Assembly (NCBI RefSeq): GCF_019396385.1
Contig: NZ_JAHKRN010000016.1
Span: forward strand, 101,327-165,326
Length of the DNA: 64,000 nucleotides
Direction of reading: 5' to 3'
Source of the DNA: Nonomuraea harbinensis
GTDB taxonomy: Bacteria; Actinomycetota; Actinomycetes; Streptosporangiales; Streptosporangiaceae
Position numbers and translations under genes: made by a program
Notes under the pieces: generated by a model
Told to the model about the DNA's origin: nothing
The model's input: the letters and a program-made list of their open reading frames with translations, nothing else
Databases searched by the model: none
In this document: positions 1 through 7,340 of the stretch, piece by piece
How the letters are laid out: every line of letters begins with the position of its first letter
Position numbering within the stretch: position 1 is the first letter of the stretch

Positions 1-1020
1 CAGCGCCGTGCCCGACAGCAGGCACACCTCGGGCAGCGCCACCCATTCGGCCTTCCAGGCCCGCCCGTCACGTTCGTGCTGGCTGACGACCGACTCCAGC
101 AGCACCCCGGCGTTGGCCCTGACCAGCCGGGCCAGCGTGTTCAGGTGCTCGCTGCCCTCGGGGTTGCGCTTGTGGTGCATCGTGATGCTGCCGACCACCC
201 CTTCGGGACGCGGCTCGCCCAGCTCGCCGATCTCGGGGCGCTGCAGCTCGTACACCTCCTCGCCGATCCGCGCCAGCGTGCCGGTGACCAGGGCGAGCAG
301 GCCGCCGAACTCGGCGATCCGGTCGCGGGCGCTCAGCCAGGAGATGACGGGGTCGGCCAGCCCGAGGTCGGCGCAGAAGCGGGCCCGTACGGCGAGTCCG
401 CGGTCGCCGTACGCGACCAGGGTCCCGATGCCGCCGCCGAGCTGCCCGACGAGCCACCGGGGGGCGCCCTCGCGCAGCCTGTCGAGGTGCCGCCGGATCT
501 CGTCCGCCCAGGACGCCGCCTTCCAGCCGAAGGTGGCCGGCGCCCCCGGCTGGCCGTGCGTCCGGCCCGCGATCGGGGTGTCGCGGTGCGCCACGGCCAG
601 GTCGAGCAGGCGGTCCTCGATCCGGCGCAGGTCGCGCCAGACGATGCCGCCGACCGCGCGCGTCGCCAGCGAGGTCCAGGTGTCGGTGACGTCCTGGACG
701 GTCGCGCCGACGTAGACGTGCTCGCGGGCCGGCTCGGGCAGGACCCGGCGCAGCTCGTGGATCAGGCCCAGGGTCGAGTGGCCGGTCTCGCGGGTGCCGC
801 GCGCGACCCGGTCCAGGTCGAGCCGGTCGACGCGCAGCTCGGCGGTGATGGTCTCGGCGGCCCCTGCGGGTATGAGCCCTTCCGCCGCCTGCGCCCTGGC
901 CAGCGCGGCCAGCACGTCGAGCCACCCCTGCAGGCGGCCCCGCTCGTCGAAGATCTGTCGCAGCTCGTCGGTGCCCCACAGGTGCGAGTAGACCGTCGAG
1001 TCCGAGATGCGCGCGCTCAC
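1..1020 (-). CDS. Aspartase/fumarase-superfamily lyase (3' end beyond window)
   Basis: This gene runs leftward off the window; 340 codons are visible. The start is a GTG overlapping the stop of the upstream gene (GTGA), so it is translationally coupled. The superfamily landmarks are present: TGHSTLGLIHEL at about residues 77-88, the acid-base TH region GRTHGQPG at about 150-157, and the flexible signature loop SITMHHKRNPEGSEHL near 277-292, in which the usual SS-MP-K-N-P pattern is altered to SITMHHKRNP. Family members eliminate ammonia, an amine or, in one bacterial coenzyme M pathway, phosphate from phosphosulfolactate. Because it is coupled to a phosphosulfolactate synthase gene, I infer that it may act on a sulfonated C3 acid. 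Adenylosuccinate-lyase-like annotation is the conservative alternative. Confidence 0.85.
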   Translation of the reverse strand, partial: MSARISDSTVYSHLWGTDELRQIFDERGRLQGWLDVLAALARAQAAEGLIPAGAAETITAELRVDRLDLDRVARGTRETGHSTLGLIHELRRVLPEPAREHVYVGATVQDVTDTWTSLATRAVGGIVWRDLRRIEDRLLDLAVAHRDTPIAGRTHGQPGAPATFGWKAASWADEIRRHLDRLREGAPRWLVGQLGGGIGTLVAYGDRGLAVRARFCADLGLADPVISWLSARDRIAEFGGLLALVTGTLARIGEEVYELQRPEIGELGEPRPEGVVGSITMHHKRNPEGSEHLNTLARLVRANAGVLLESVVSQHERDGRAWKAEWVALPEVCLLSGTAL

Positions 1021-1931
1021 GTCGCGTTCTCCCGCCCTTCCTCGGTGGTACGAAGCTCCTCGGCCAGGTCGGAGGCGGCGGCCAGCCCTGCCGAGACCAG
1101 GGTGAACGACGCTCCCCAGGGCACCACCACCGTGTCGCCGCGGGTCTCGATGTGCTCCTCCAGCAGGCAGCACTTGGTGAGCCGGGCCTCGCCGGGAGGG
1201 AGCGGCCTGACGGCCGCCAGCGCGGCCGGGCAGATGTCGACCTGCGTCACGCCCGCCGCCCGGTCCGGATAGAAGTGGTCGTGGATGGCGCGCGAGCGGG
1301 CGCAGCCCAGCAGCAGCCAGTCCGCCTCGGGCGGCACCTCGTCGAGATAGGAGACCTCCGCCCCGGGGACCGTGATGCCGCCCCCTCGGCACGGCAGCAG
1401 GTAGTGGCCGGCCGGCTCGCGGGCGGCCATCTCCTCCAGGTCGACGACCTCTGACACGCACTCGGTCGCCGGCAGCTCCTCGGCGGTGTCGAGGACGCGC
1501 CGTACCTGGTCGACCAGCTTGGCCGGCCAGGGCGGGGCGACGTCGAGCACGTGCACCCGTCGCGGGACGGCGTCCAGCATGAAGTTGACGTGCCCGTAAC
1601 GGCCGCGGACGACCACGCAGCGCGGGGCGCCGGCGATCCCGGACGCCGCGCGCAGCAGCTGGCTGGGCACGGCGGTGTCGATGTCGGCCCGGTCCACGAG
1701 GATCGTCTCCTGGGGCGACGCCAGCACGCGCACGTCGGTGACGTCGACGAACAGCTCCTCCTCGCCTGCCTTGGTGACCTCGACCAGGGCCAGTCCGTCG
1801 TCGTTGCGGGCCACTATGAACCGGGTCCTGCGATACACCTGGCGGCTCAGGAAGAACTCCCGCAGGGAACGCTCGTCGAGACCCACCGGGACGTCGGTGA
1901 ACGCCACGGTTCGGTACTGATGCGGGATCAT
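1017..1931 (-). CDS. Unrecognised protein between ComA and the lyase
   Basis: A 304-residue soluble protein that I do not recognise. It starts at ATG 1931, overlapping the ComA stop (ATGA), and ends overlapping the GTG of the lyase gene. A possible longer reading upstream is rejected because it would run through the ComA gene. No signal peptide or membrane segment is visible. Seven cysteines occur at residues 105, 158, 181, 210, 234, 254 and 255, five of them in the last 125 residues (in LPCRGGG, LGCARSR, DICPAAL and TKCCLLEE), which could bind metal or carry a thiol. Its position in the middle of a fully coupled three-gene operon suggests that it works on the same pathway as the phosphosulfolactate synthase and the lyase. 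No reaction can be assigned from the sequence. Confidence 0.8.
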   Translation of the reverse strand: MIPHQYRTVAFTDVPVGLDERSLREFFLSRQVYRRTRFIVARNDDGLALVEVTKAGEEELFVDVTDVRVLASPQETILVDRADIDTAVPSQLLRAASGIAGAPRCVVVRGRYGHVNFMLDAVPRRVHVLDVAPPWPAKLVDQVRRVLDTAEELPATECVSEVVDLEEMAAREPAGHYLLPCRGGGITVPGAEVSYLDEVPPEADWLLLGCARSRAIHDHFYPDRAAGVTQVDICPAALAAVRPLPPGEARLTKCCLLEEHIETRGDTVVVPWGASFTLVSAGLAAASDLAEELRTTEEGRENAT

Positions 1932-2749
1932 GATGATTCCTCCAGTGGGAAAGTTCCCATCGTGTCTGAGCGCAGCCCCAGCCGGAGCGTCTCGACCGCC
2001 AGGGCGTCGGCCGGAGCGATGTTGCCGAGGTTCACGTTCGCGCCGTAACGCCGGATGAGCCAGGCCTGCTGCGCGCGAAGGGGCGCCTCGAACAGGGCGT
2101 TCTCCAGGCCCACCGCCGAGACGACCGCGTCGACGATCTCCGTGCGCACCTCGCCGGCCGGGTCGTACAGCCCGACGGTGCCGCTCTCGCGCCCCTCGGT
2201 CACCACCCAGCGCGCGCCCGCCTCCAGGTCGGCCCGCGCGTCGGCGCCCCACTGCCTGGCCGAAGGAGGCGTGTCGGGGTTCTTGACCCCGATCTCCGAG
2301 AGCACGACGAACCGGGACGCCGCCGCGCTGATCATCGCGTTCTTGTCGTCGCGCGGGATGGCCACCGAGCCGCACGACACCTCTATGCACGGGAACCCCA
2401 CCGACTCGGCCCAGTCCATGAACCGGTCGAGCACGCCCTGCTGCCACGACACCTCAAGCAGGGTCCCCCCGGTGCAGGCCAGCACCTGGTGCGCGGCCAG
2501 CAGGTCGAGCTTGGCGTCCAGCGCCGGATCGATGTAGGCGGTGCCCCAGCCGAACTTCCACACATCGATGCTCGCGGCGGCGGAGGACAGCCGGAGCTCG
2601 GCCTCGGCCACCGACATGCCGTTGTCGAGGACGTGTGAGATGCCGCGCCGGCGGGGCTTGGTCGTGCGCTCCGGAAGGGTGAGAAAGCCGGCGACCTGCG
2701 ATGTCTGGCCGCGCGACGCTTCACGGTAGCGAACGGGGTGTCCTGTCAC
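1928..2749 (-). CDS. Phosphosulfolactate synthase family (ComA-like)
   Basis: A 273-residue TIM-barrel-type protein resembling ComA, which adds sulfite to phosphoenolpyruvate to give (R)-2-phospho-3-sulfolactate, the first step of one coenzyme M route and of sulfolactate synthesis. Recognition rests on the N-terminal FLTLPERTTKPR, the WKFGWGTAYID segment at residues 64-74, GGTLLEVSWQQG near 94-105 and IEVSCGSVAIP near 122-132. The GTG start has GAGGAAG 8 nt upstream. It is the first gene of a leftward operon (ComA, unknown, lyase), diverging from the AIR-synthase-like gene across only 83 bp. ComA homologues in actinomycetes are uncommon, and coenzyme M itself is not expected here, so the product may be another sulfonate. 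Confidence 0.85.
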   Translation of the reverse strand: MTGHPVRYREASRGQTSQVAGFLTLPERTTKPRRRGISHVLDNGMSVAEAELRLSSAAASIDVWKFGWGTAYIDPALDAKLDLLAAHQVLACTGGTLLEVSWQQGVLDRFMDWAESVGFPCIEVSCGSVAIPRDDKNAMISAAASRFVVLSEIGVKNPDTPPSARQWGADARADLEAGARWVVTEGRESGTVGLYDPAGEVRTEIVDAVVSAVGLENALFEAPLRAQQAWLIRRYGANVNLGNIAPADALAVETLRLGLRSDTMGTFPLEESS

Positions 2750-2832
2750 GGGAAAGGCTTCCTCACTAGAATGACGTCTTCAGCGCCTGCTCTGTCTGCC
2801 GGCGCCACCCACCGCATGGAAGAGAACTCATC

Positions 2833-3786
2833 GTGCCGATCAACGACCTCGACCACCTGGCACAACGGCTGCGCGGCCTTCCGGGCGTGACGGCCAAGAG
2901 CGCCATCGGGGCGGTCACCGACGTGTTCGGCGGCGGTGACTGGTGGTCCGGTCCCGGCGACGACGGAGCTGTCGTGCACGATCGCGGGCGCAACCTGATC
3001 GTCGGCGGGGAGGCGATGCTGCCCTCCTTCGTCGCGAAGGACCCCTACGGCGCCGGGGTGGCGGCCGTCCTGGCGAACGTGAACGACCTCGCCGCCATGG
3101 GCGCCCGTCCTCTCGCGATCGTCGACACGATCGTCGGCCCGCGCGAGGTCACCAGGAAGATCCTGGAGGGCCTCAAGTGGGCCGGCGAGACCTACCAGGT
3201 GCCCGTGGTGGGCGGGCACCTCACCGAGAGCGACGGCCCGCCGAGCCTGTCGGCGTTCGGTCTCGGCACCGCGGAGAAGGTGCTGTCGGCCACGCACGCC
3301 GCCCCCGGCCAGGCGTTGGTGCTCGCCTGCTGCCTCGACGGGCGCATGCGCGACGACTTCCTGTTCTTCCCGTCGTTCGACGAGCGGGGCGACCGCCTGG
3401 CGGGCGACGTCCGGGCGCTGGCCGAGGTGGCGGAGTCGGGCGCGGCGGTGGCCGCCAAGGACGTCAGCATGGCCGGCGTGATCGGCTCGCTGGCCATGCT
3501 GCTGGAGGCCAGCAGGCTGGGCGTCCAGGTGGACATGGACGAGCTCCCCGTGCCCGAGGGCGTGCCGGTCGCCGACTGGCTGTCCTGCTTCCCCTGCTTC
3601 GCCTTCCTGCTCACGACGCCTGACGACCGGGTCGAGGAGTGCGCCAAAACCTTCACCGCGCGAGGGCTGACCGCGCGCCGGCTCGGCACCCTCGACGACA
3701 CCGGCGAGGTGCGCCTGCGCGACGCCTCCGGCTCGGTGGTGGTCTTCGACCTGAACGAGGAGTCCGTCACCCGGCTGGGCCGCTGA
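2833..3786 (+). CDS. AIR synthase-related protein, sll0787-like
   Basis: A 317-residue member of the PurM/SelD/ThiL/HypE ATP-binding superfamily. The glycine-aspartate ATP-phosphate motif GPGDDGAVV lies at residues 40-47, and the family segment NVNDLAAMGARPLAIVDT at 82-99. It resembles the sll0787 / MSMEG_0567 C-terminal group found in Nit1C-type gene clusters, and its neighbours (GNAT, radical SAM, glycosyltransferase) are of the same cluster type. The likely chemistry is ATP-dependent phosphorylation or activation of a small substrate; the substrate is unknown. The GTG start at 2833 is chosen because a nearby upstream ATG (2816) is out of frame. It is transcribed rightward, divergent from the ComA operon and convergent with the GNAT gene. 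Confidence 0.8.
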   Translation: MPINDLDHLAQRLRGLPGVTAKSAIGAVTDVFGGGDWWSGPGDDGAVVHDRGRNLIVGGEAMLPSFVAKDPYGAGVAAVLANVNDLAAMGARPLAIVDTIVGPREVTRKILEGLKWAGETYQVPVVGGHLTESDGPPSLSAFGLGTAEKVLSATHAAPGQALVLACCLDGRMRDDFLFFPSFDERGDRLAGDVRALAEVAESGAAVAAKDVSMAGVIGSLAMLLEASRLGVQVDMDELPVPEGVPVADWLSCFPCFAFLLTTPDDRVEECAKTFTARGLTARRLGTLDDTGEVRLRDASGSVVVFDLNEESVTRLGR

Positions 3787-3818
3787 CACATGCCCGGCCT
3801 TCCTGACGTACGAAGTGA

Positions 3819-4313
3819 TCACGTCAGGTCGATGCTCATCTGCTGGTGGGGCACGCCGACGTAGGCGACCGGGCCGCCCACCTTCGACCAGCCGAGCCGC
3901 CGGAAGAAGCTCACGTTGCCGAGCTGGACGTACGCGATCATGCGCGCGCCGCCGGCGGCCGCGGCGGTCTCCACCGCGTACCTGACCAGCGGGCCCCCCA
4001 GCCACAGGTGCCGATACTCCGGGAGCACCGCGAGCCGGTCCCCCTTCCACAGCCTCTCGCCGTCGGGCGCGGGGTAGCGGTACAGCCGGACCGTGCCGGC
4101 CGGCACGCCGTCGGCGAACGCGAGCACGTGGTGGACGCTGGGATCGCGGTCGAACTCGTCCTGGTCGGTCTGCTCGAACAGCGACTGCTCCGCCACGAAG
4201 ACCGACCGCCGGATCCGGAGGTGCTCCTCCAGTTCCTCCGCCGCCGTCACCGTACGGCAGACGTGATGCGGCGCGGCCTGGTCAGAAAACGAGCGGGAGA
4301 GAGACGCGCCCAT
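3819..4313 (-). CDS. GNAT family N-acyltransferase, MSMEG_0567 N-terminal-like
   Basis: A 164-residue GNAT-fold acyltransferase. The motif A region around GDRLAVLPEYRHLWLGGPLVRYAVE contains the acetyl-CoA loop, and the protein ends in a typical GNAT beta-bulge segment (NVSFFRRLGWSKVG). It resembles the N-terminal half of MSMEG_0567-type proteins; in this genome the acyltransferase and the AIR-synthase-like half are separate genes. The start at ATG 4313 overlaps the end of the radical SAM gene by about 30 bp and has GAAGGGTG 9-10 nt upstream; an ATG at 4349 would extend the protein by 12 residues. It is the last gene of the leftward unit containing the radical SAM gene and probably the 5631-6305 gene. 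Acyl donor and acceptor are unknown. Confidence 0.8.
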   Translation of the reverse strand: MGASLSRSFSDQAAPHHVCRTVTAAEELEEHLRIRRSVFVAEQSLFEQTDQDEFDRDPSVHHVLAFADGVPAGTVRLYRYPAPDGERLWKGDRLAVLPEYRHLWLGGPLVRYAVETAAAAGGARMIAYVQLGNVSFFRRLGWSKVGGPVAYVGVPHQQMSIDLT

Positions 4314-5451
4314 CGGGCACCACACCCTTCGTCGAACCAGCACCGGCACGTTCCAGGGCGGCCTGCCCCGAACACGCCTGGCAGCGTGCGCATCCCGCCA
4401 TGACCCCGGTGGCGGTGAGCCCGCGTCGCAGCATGTGCGGGACGACCTGCCGGTAGATCCCCTCGACGTAGTCCGCTGACGGGGGCCGTTCGTCCTCCAT
4501 GAGGCTGCCCGGGACCGGGCGCAGCGGGACGATGAACGGGTAGACGCCCATGTCCACCGCCCGGCGGCACATGTCCACCGTGAGGTCGGGGTCCTCGCCC
4601 ATGCCGAGGATCACGTACGTCGAGACCTGTCCTTCGCCGAAGACCCGGACCGCGCGTTCCCAGGCGGAGAAGTACGCCTCGATGCCCCAGCGCGCCTTGC
4701 CCGGCGCGACCCGCGCGAGCACCTCGGGGTCGAAGGTCTCCACGTGGATGCCGACGGAGTCCACGCCCATGTCGCGGACCCGGTTGATCACGTCGAGGTC
4801 GGACGGCGGCTCGAACTGGACCTGCACCGGCAGCCCGGACGCCTCCTTCACGGCCTGGGCGCACCTGCCGACGTAGAGGGCGCCGCGGTCCGGGGTGGCG
4901 GTGCTGCCGGTGGTGAGCGTGGCGTCGACGGCGCCGTCCAGGTCGCGGGCCGCCACCGACACCTCCGCGAGCATCTCGGGCGTCTTCTTGGCGATCGTGC
5001 GACCGGCCGCGAGGGAGACCCCGATCCCGCAGAACGTGCACTGGTCGGAGTTGCCCCAGTAGGCGCAGGTCTGCAGCACCGTGCTGGCCATGGAGTCCAG
5101 GTGCATGAGCGCGATCTGCCAGTAGGGGACGCCGTCGGCCGTCTTCAAGTCGTAGTACTTCGGCCGGGGAGCCAACGCCGCGTCCGCCAACCGGACCGAG
5201 CCCTCGTAGATGCCGAAACCGTCGTCCTCCTGCCGCAGGGCGTACGGGGAGTCACGCACGTAGTCGGCCGTGGTGGGAACCGTGGCCGGGCTTCCGTCGA
5301 TCCACAGCATCCCCGCGTCGGCGGGACCGGCGCCGCCCTTCCGCGCCTCCATGGAGATCTCGGTCCGCAACCCCCGGCTCTGCAACCGGGCGATCAACTC
5401 GGCGAGTTCCTCCTGGTCGAGGGTCCGGTGGGTGTCGGGTGCCTCGGTCAT
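4282..5451 (-). CDS. Radical SAM protein, MSMEG_0568-like, with unusual Cys spacing
   Basis: A 389-residue protein of the MSMEG_0568 radical SAM type, which occurs in Nit1C-type clusters. The cluster-binding cysteines are C129, C138 and C141, i.e. Cx8Cx2C (TCAYWGNSDQCTFCGIG) rather than the usual Cx3Cx2C. A second cysteine group, CARCQAC at residues 354-360, sits near the C-terminus and could hold an auxiliary Fe-S centre. Barrel features include TLTTGSTATPDRG, VQFEPP and a C-terminal barrel strand with ILGMGED. AAGGAG lies 8 nt upstream of ATG 5451. An AT-rich promoter region lies immediately upstream, and the GNAT gene overlaps its 3' end. The function of this family has been linked to nitrile or cyanide metabolism by association only; the reaction here is unknown. 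Confidence 0.85.
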   Translation of the reverse strand: MTEAPDTHRTLDQEELAELIARLQSRGLRTEISMEARKGGAGPADAGMLWIDGSPATVPTTADYVRDSPYALRQEDDGFGIYEGSVRLADAALAPRPKYYDLKTADGVPYWQIALMHLDSMASTVLQTCAYWGNSDQCTFCGIGVSLAAGRTIAKKTPEMLAEVSVAARDLDGAVDATLTTGSTATPDRGALYVGRCAQAVKEASGLPVQVQFEPPSDLDVINRVRDMGVDSVGIHVETFDPEVLARVAPGKARWGIEAYFSAWERAVRVFGEGQVSTYVILGMGEDPDLTVDMCRRAVDMGVYPFIVPLRPVPGSLMEDERPPSADYVEGIYRQVVPHMLRRGLTATGVMAGCARCQACSGQAALERAGAGSTKGVVPDGRVSLPLVF

Positions 5452-5514
5452 GATGTGGCTCCTTGTCCGGGCCGACTCTTAACGGTGCTCGGCTAGACCG
5501 CCATGAAGGATGAC

Positions 5515-5560
5515 GCATTTACTATAGGAAACTACTCTTTGACTACTATAGAAAGAATGT
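5515..5560 (-). promoter_or_regulatory. AT-rich promoter/operator region upstream of the radical SAM gene
   Basis: A conspicuously AT-rich stretch in otherwise high-GC DNA. It carries two direct copies of ACTATAG(G)AAA, at 5521-5531 and 5545-5554, spaced 24 bp apart (between two and two-and-a-half helical turns). On the leftward strand it supplies CTATAGT as a plausible -10 element. The same ACTATA core recurs in the 6328-6360 intergenic region, suggesting one regulator for both units. Confidence 0.45.
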
Positions 5561-5630
5561 AGGGAGTGGCAACTAGGCGTCAGCGAATGACCGGGTATGC
5601 CCACAATCGCCCGGTCTGTGGCGTGTCTCA

Positions 5631-6305
5631 TCAGGAGTCCTTGAGCCGGGTCACCCACACCTCCCGTTCCTCCGCGGAGGCGGCCTCGTGAAGGACGTGT
5701 CCCCCGTCGCCGGGCTCGCCTGACGCGAGCCGGCCGGTCTCCAGGTCGATGCGCCCCCGCTCGACGGTGTGCACGCAGGCGGTGAACGTCTCGTCCGGTC
5801 GCGTCGTCACGAGCAGCGCCCGCCCGGTGGCGGGGTCGACCTCCAGCCGCCGGTACGGGACGAACGGGTCTCCGGGACGGTAGCCGGACTCCTCCAGCAC
5901 CAGCCATCCGGCCCCCGGGGCGGCCTGCGCGAGGGCGGCCAGGCGGTCGTCCAGCGTGACCTCTTCGAGCGCCTCCCGGTAACGCATCGCGAACGCGGCG
6001 CCCGCGACGGCCTCGACGTCCAGGCCGTCGGACGTCAGCAGCTCGCTGGACTCGACCACCCGGCGCACCAGCTCTCGGTGCTCGGCCCAGGCTACGACCA
6101 GCGGTTCGAGGCCCCGCCCCGACTCGCGGAGCCGCTGCGCGACCGCGCCGACCAGGCGCGTGGTCCTGAGGTAGATGTCCGGCTGGTGGGCGCTTCCGGC
6201 GAAGGCCCGCTCCGCGGCCGCGGTCCAGAGGCGGAGAAGCTCGCTCGCGGCCTGCCGGGCGTCGGGTGCGGGTCCTGGGTCACGCACACCCTCAGTCTCG
6301 GACAT
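5631..6305 (-). CDS. Unrecognised protein linked to the radical SAM/FdrA genes
   Basis: A 224-residue soluble protein that I do not recognise. The N-terminal half (residues 15-135) is alanine- and arginine-rich and predicted to be mostly helical. The C-terminal half has short strands (GWLVLEESGYRPGD, RALLVTTRPDETF). No cysteine cluster, nucleotide-binding loop or signal peptide is seen; the protein has one cysteine. The ATG at 6305 has a strong AGGAGG-type site 6-7 nt upstream. It faces away from the carbamate kinase gene across a 78-bp AT-rich divergent promoter and lies 179 bp upstream of the radical SAM gene on the same strand. The context suggests an accessory or substrate-binding role in this island. 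Confidence 0.7.
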   Translation of the reverse strand: MSETEGVRDPGPAPDARQAASELLRLWTAAAERAFAGSAHQPDIYLRTTRLVGAVAQRLRESGRGLEPLVVAWAEHRELVRRVVESSELLTSDGLDVEAVAGAAFAMRYREALEEVTLDDRLAALAQAAPGAGWLVLEESGYRPGDPFVPYRRLEVDPATGRALLVTTRPDETFTACVHTVERGRIDLETGRLASGEPGDGGHVLHEAASAEEREVWVTRLKDS

Positions 6306-6327
6306 TTGATATTTCCTCCTGGACAGT

Positions 6328-6360
6328 TCACTATACTAAACGTTACATCTAGTATCGGAT
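6328..6360. promoter_or_regulatory. Divergent operator: ATACTA-N11-TAGTAT
   Basis: The inverted repeat ATACTA (6333-6338) / TAGTAT (6350-6355) with an 11-bp spacer lies midway between two divergent starts (6305 leftward, 6384 rightward). It is AT-rich compared with its surroundings and shares the ACTATA core with the 5515-5560 site. It is probably bound by a dimeric regulator that is not encoded in the visible part of the island. Confidence 0.45.
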
Positions 6361-6383
6361 ATTGAGGTAGGGGCGACCAAGCA

Positions 6384-7340
6384 GTGAGCAACGTAGCTGT
6401 GGTGGCTGTCGGCGGTAACGCCCTGACCCGCGCGGATCAGCCGGGTACAGCCGAGCAGATCGAGAGCAACGCCGCCCAGATGGCGTCGGGGATCTCGAAC
6501 CTATGCGAGGCGGGTTGGTCGGTGGTCGTCGTCCACGGCAACGGCCCGCAGGTCGGCCATCTGGCGATCCAACAGGAGGGGAGCGTCGATCTGGTGCCAC
6601 CGCAGCCGCTGTACTCGCTGAACGCGATGTCACAAGGGCAGCTCGGCAGCGTCCTCGTGCGCGCGATCGACACCATCCGGGGGCCCGGCACGGCCGTCGG
6701 CCTCATCTCGCACATGGTCGTCGACCCGCACGACCCCGCCTTCCGCACGCCCACCAAGCCCATCGGCCCCTTCTTCACCGAGACGGAGGCCGCGGCCATG
6801 GCCGAGCGGCGCGGCTGGGAGATGAGACAGGACGCCGGGCGGGGCTTCCGGCGGATGGTCCCCTCGCCCCATCCCACCGAGATGCTGGAGCTGTCCGCGG
6901 TCACGCCCCTGCTCGCGGCCGGCAAGGTGGTCCTCGCCGCCGGCGGCGGCGGAGTGGCCGTGGCCCGTGACGACCAGGGCCGCTATCACGGCGTGGACGC
7001 CGTGATCGACAAGGACTCGGCGGCCGCGCGCCTCGCCGGATCACTCAAGGCCACGATGATGATCCTGGTGACGGGGGTCGACGCGGTCATGGTCGACTAC
7101 GGCACCCCGCGGGCCCGCGCCGTCCACGAGCTGTCTCTCGCGCAGGCCGAGCGGTATCTCGCCGAGGGCCAGTTCCCGGCCGGGAGCATGGGGCCCAAGA
7201 TCCGGGCGGCCACCGACTTCGTACGGGAGAGCGGCGGGACCACCGTCATCACCTCGGCGGAGCGCATGCTCGACGCCCTGGACCCGCAGAACCGTGTCGG
7301 CACGCACATCGTTCCCGAGCAGGCAATGAGCATCGCATGA
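6384..7340 (+). CDS. arcC: Carbamate kinase
   Basis: A 318-residue amino-acid-kinase-fold enzyme matching carbamate kinase along its length. Visible motifs are the N-terminal VGGNAL (residues 8-13), the substrate/ATP loop HGNGPQVG near 51-58, AAGGGGVAV near 192 and the C-terminal GSMGPKIRAA. The enzyme interconverts carbamoyl phosphate plus ADP with carbamate plus ATP, and in catabolic settings it makes ATP. The GTG start at 6384 follows a weak GAGGTAGGGG site. Its stop overlaps the ATG of fdrA (ATGA). Pairing with FdrA recalls purine/allantoin degradation in E. coli, where a carbamoyltransferase feeds carbamoyl phosphate to a carbamate kinase; the carbamoyl source here is unknown. Confidence 0.9.
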   Translation: MSNVAVVAVGGNALTRADQPGTAEQIESNAAQMASGISNLCEAGWSVVVVHGNGPQVGHLAIQQEGSVDLVPPQPLYSLNAMSQGQLGSVLVRAIDTIRGPGTAVGLISHMVVDPHDPAFRTPTKPIGPFFTETEAAAMAERRGWEMRQDAGRGFRRMVPSPHPTEMLELSAVTPLLAAGKVVLAAGGGGVAVARDDQGRYHGVDAVIDKDSAAARLAGSLKATMMILVTGVDAVMVDYGTPRARAVHELSLAQAERYLAEGQFPAGSMGPKIRAATDFVRESGGTTVITSAERMLDALDPQNRVGTHIVPEQAMSIA

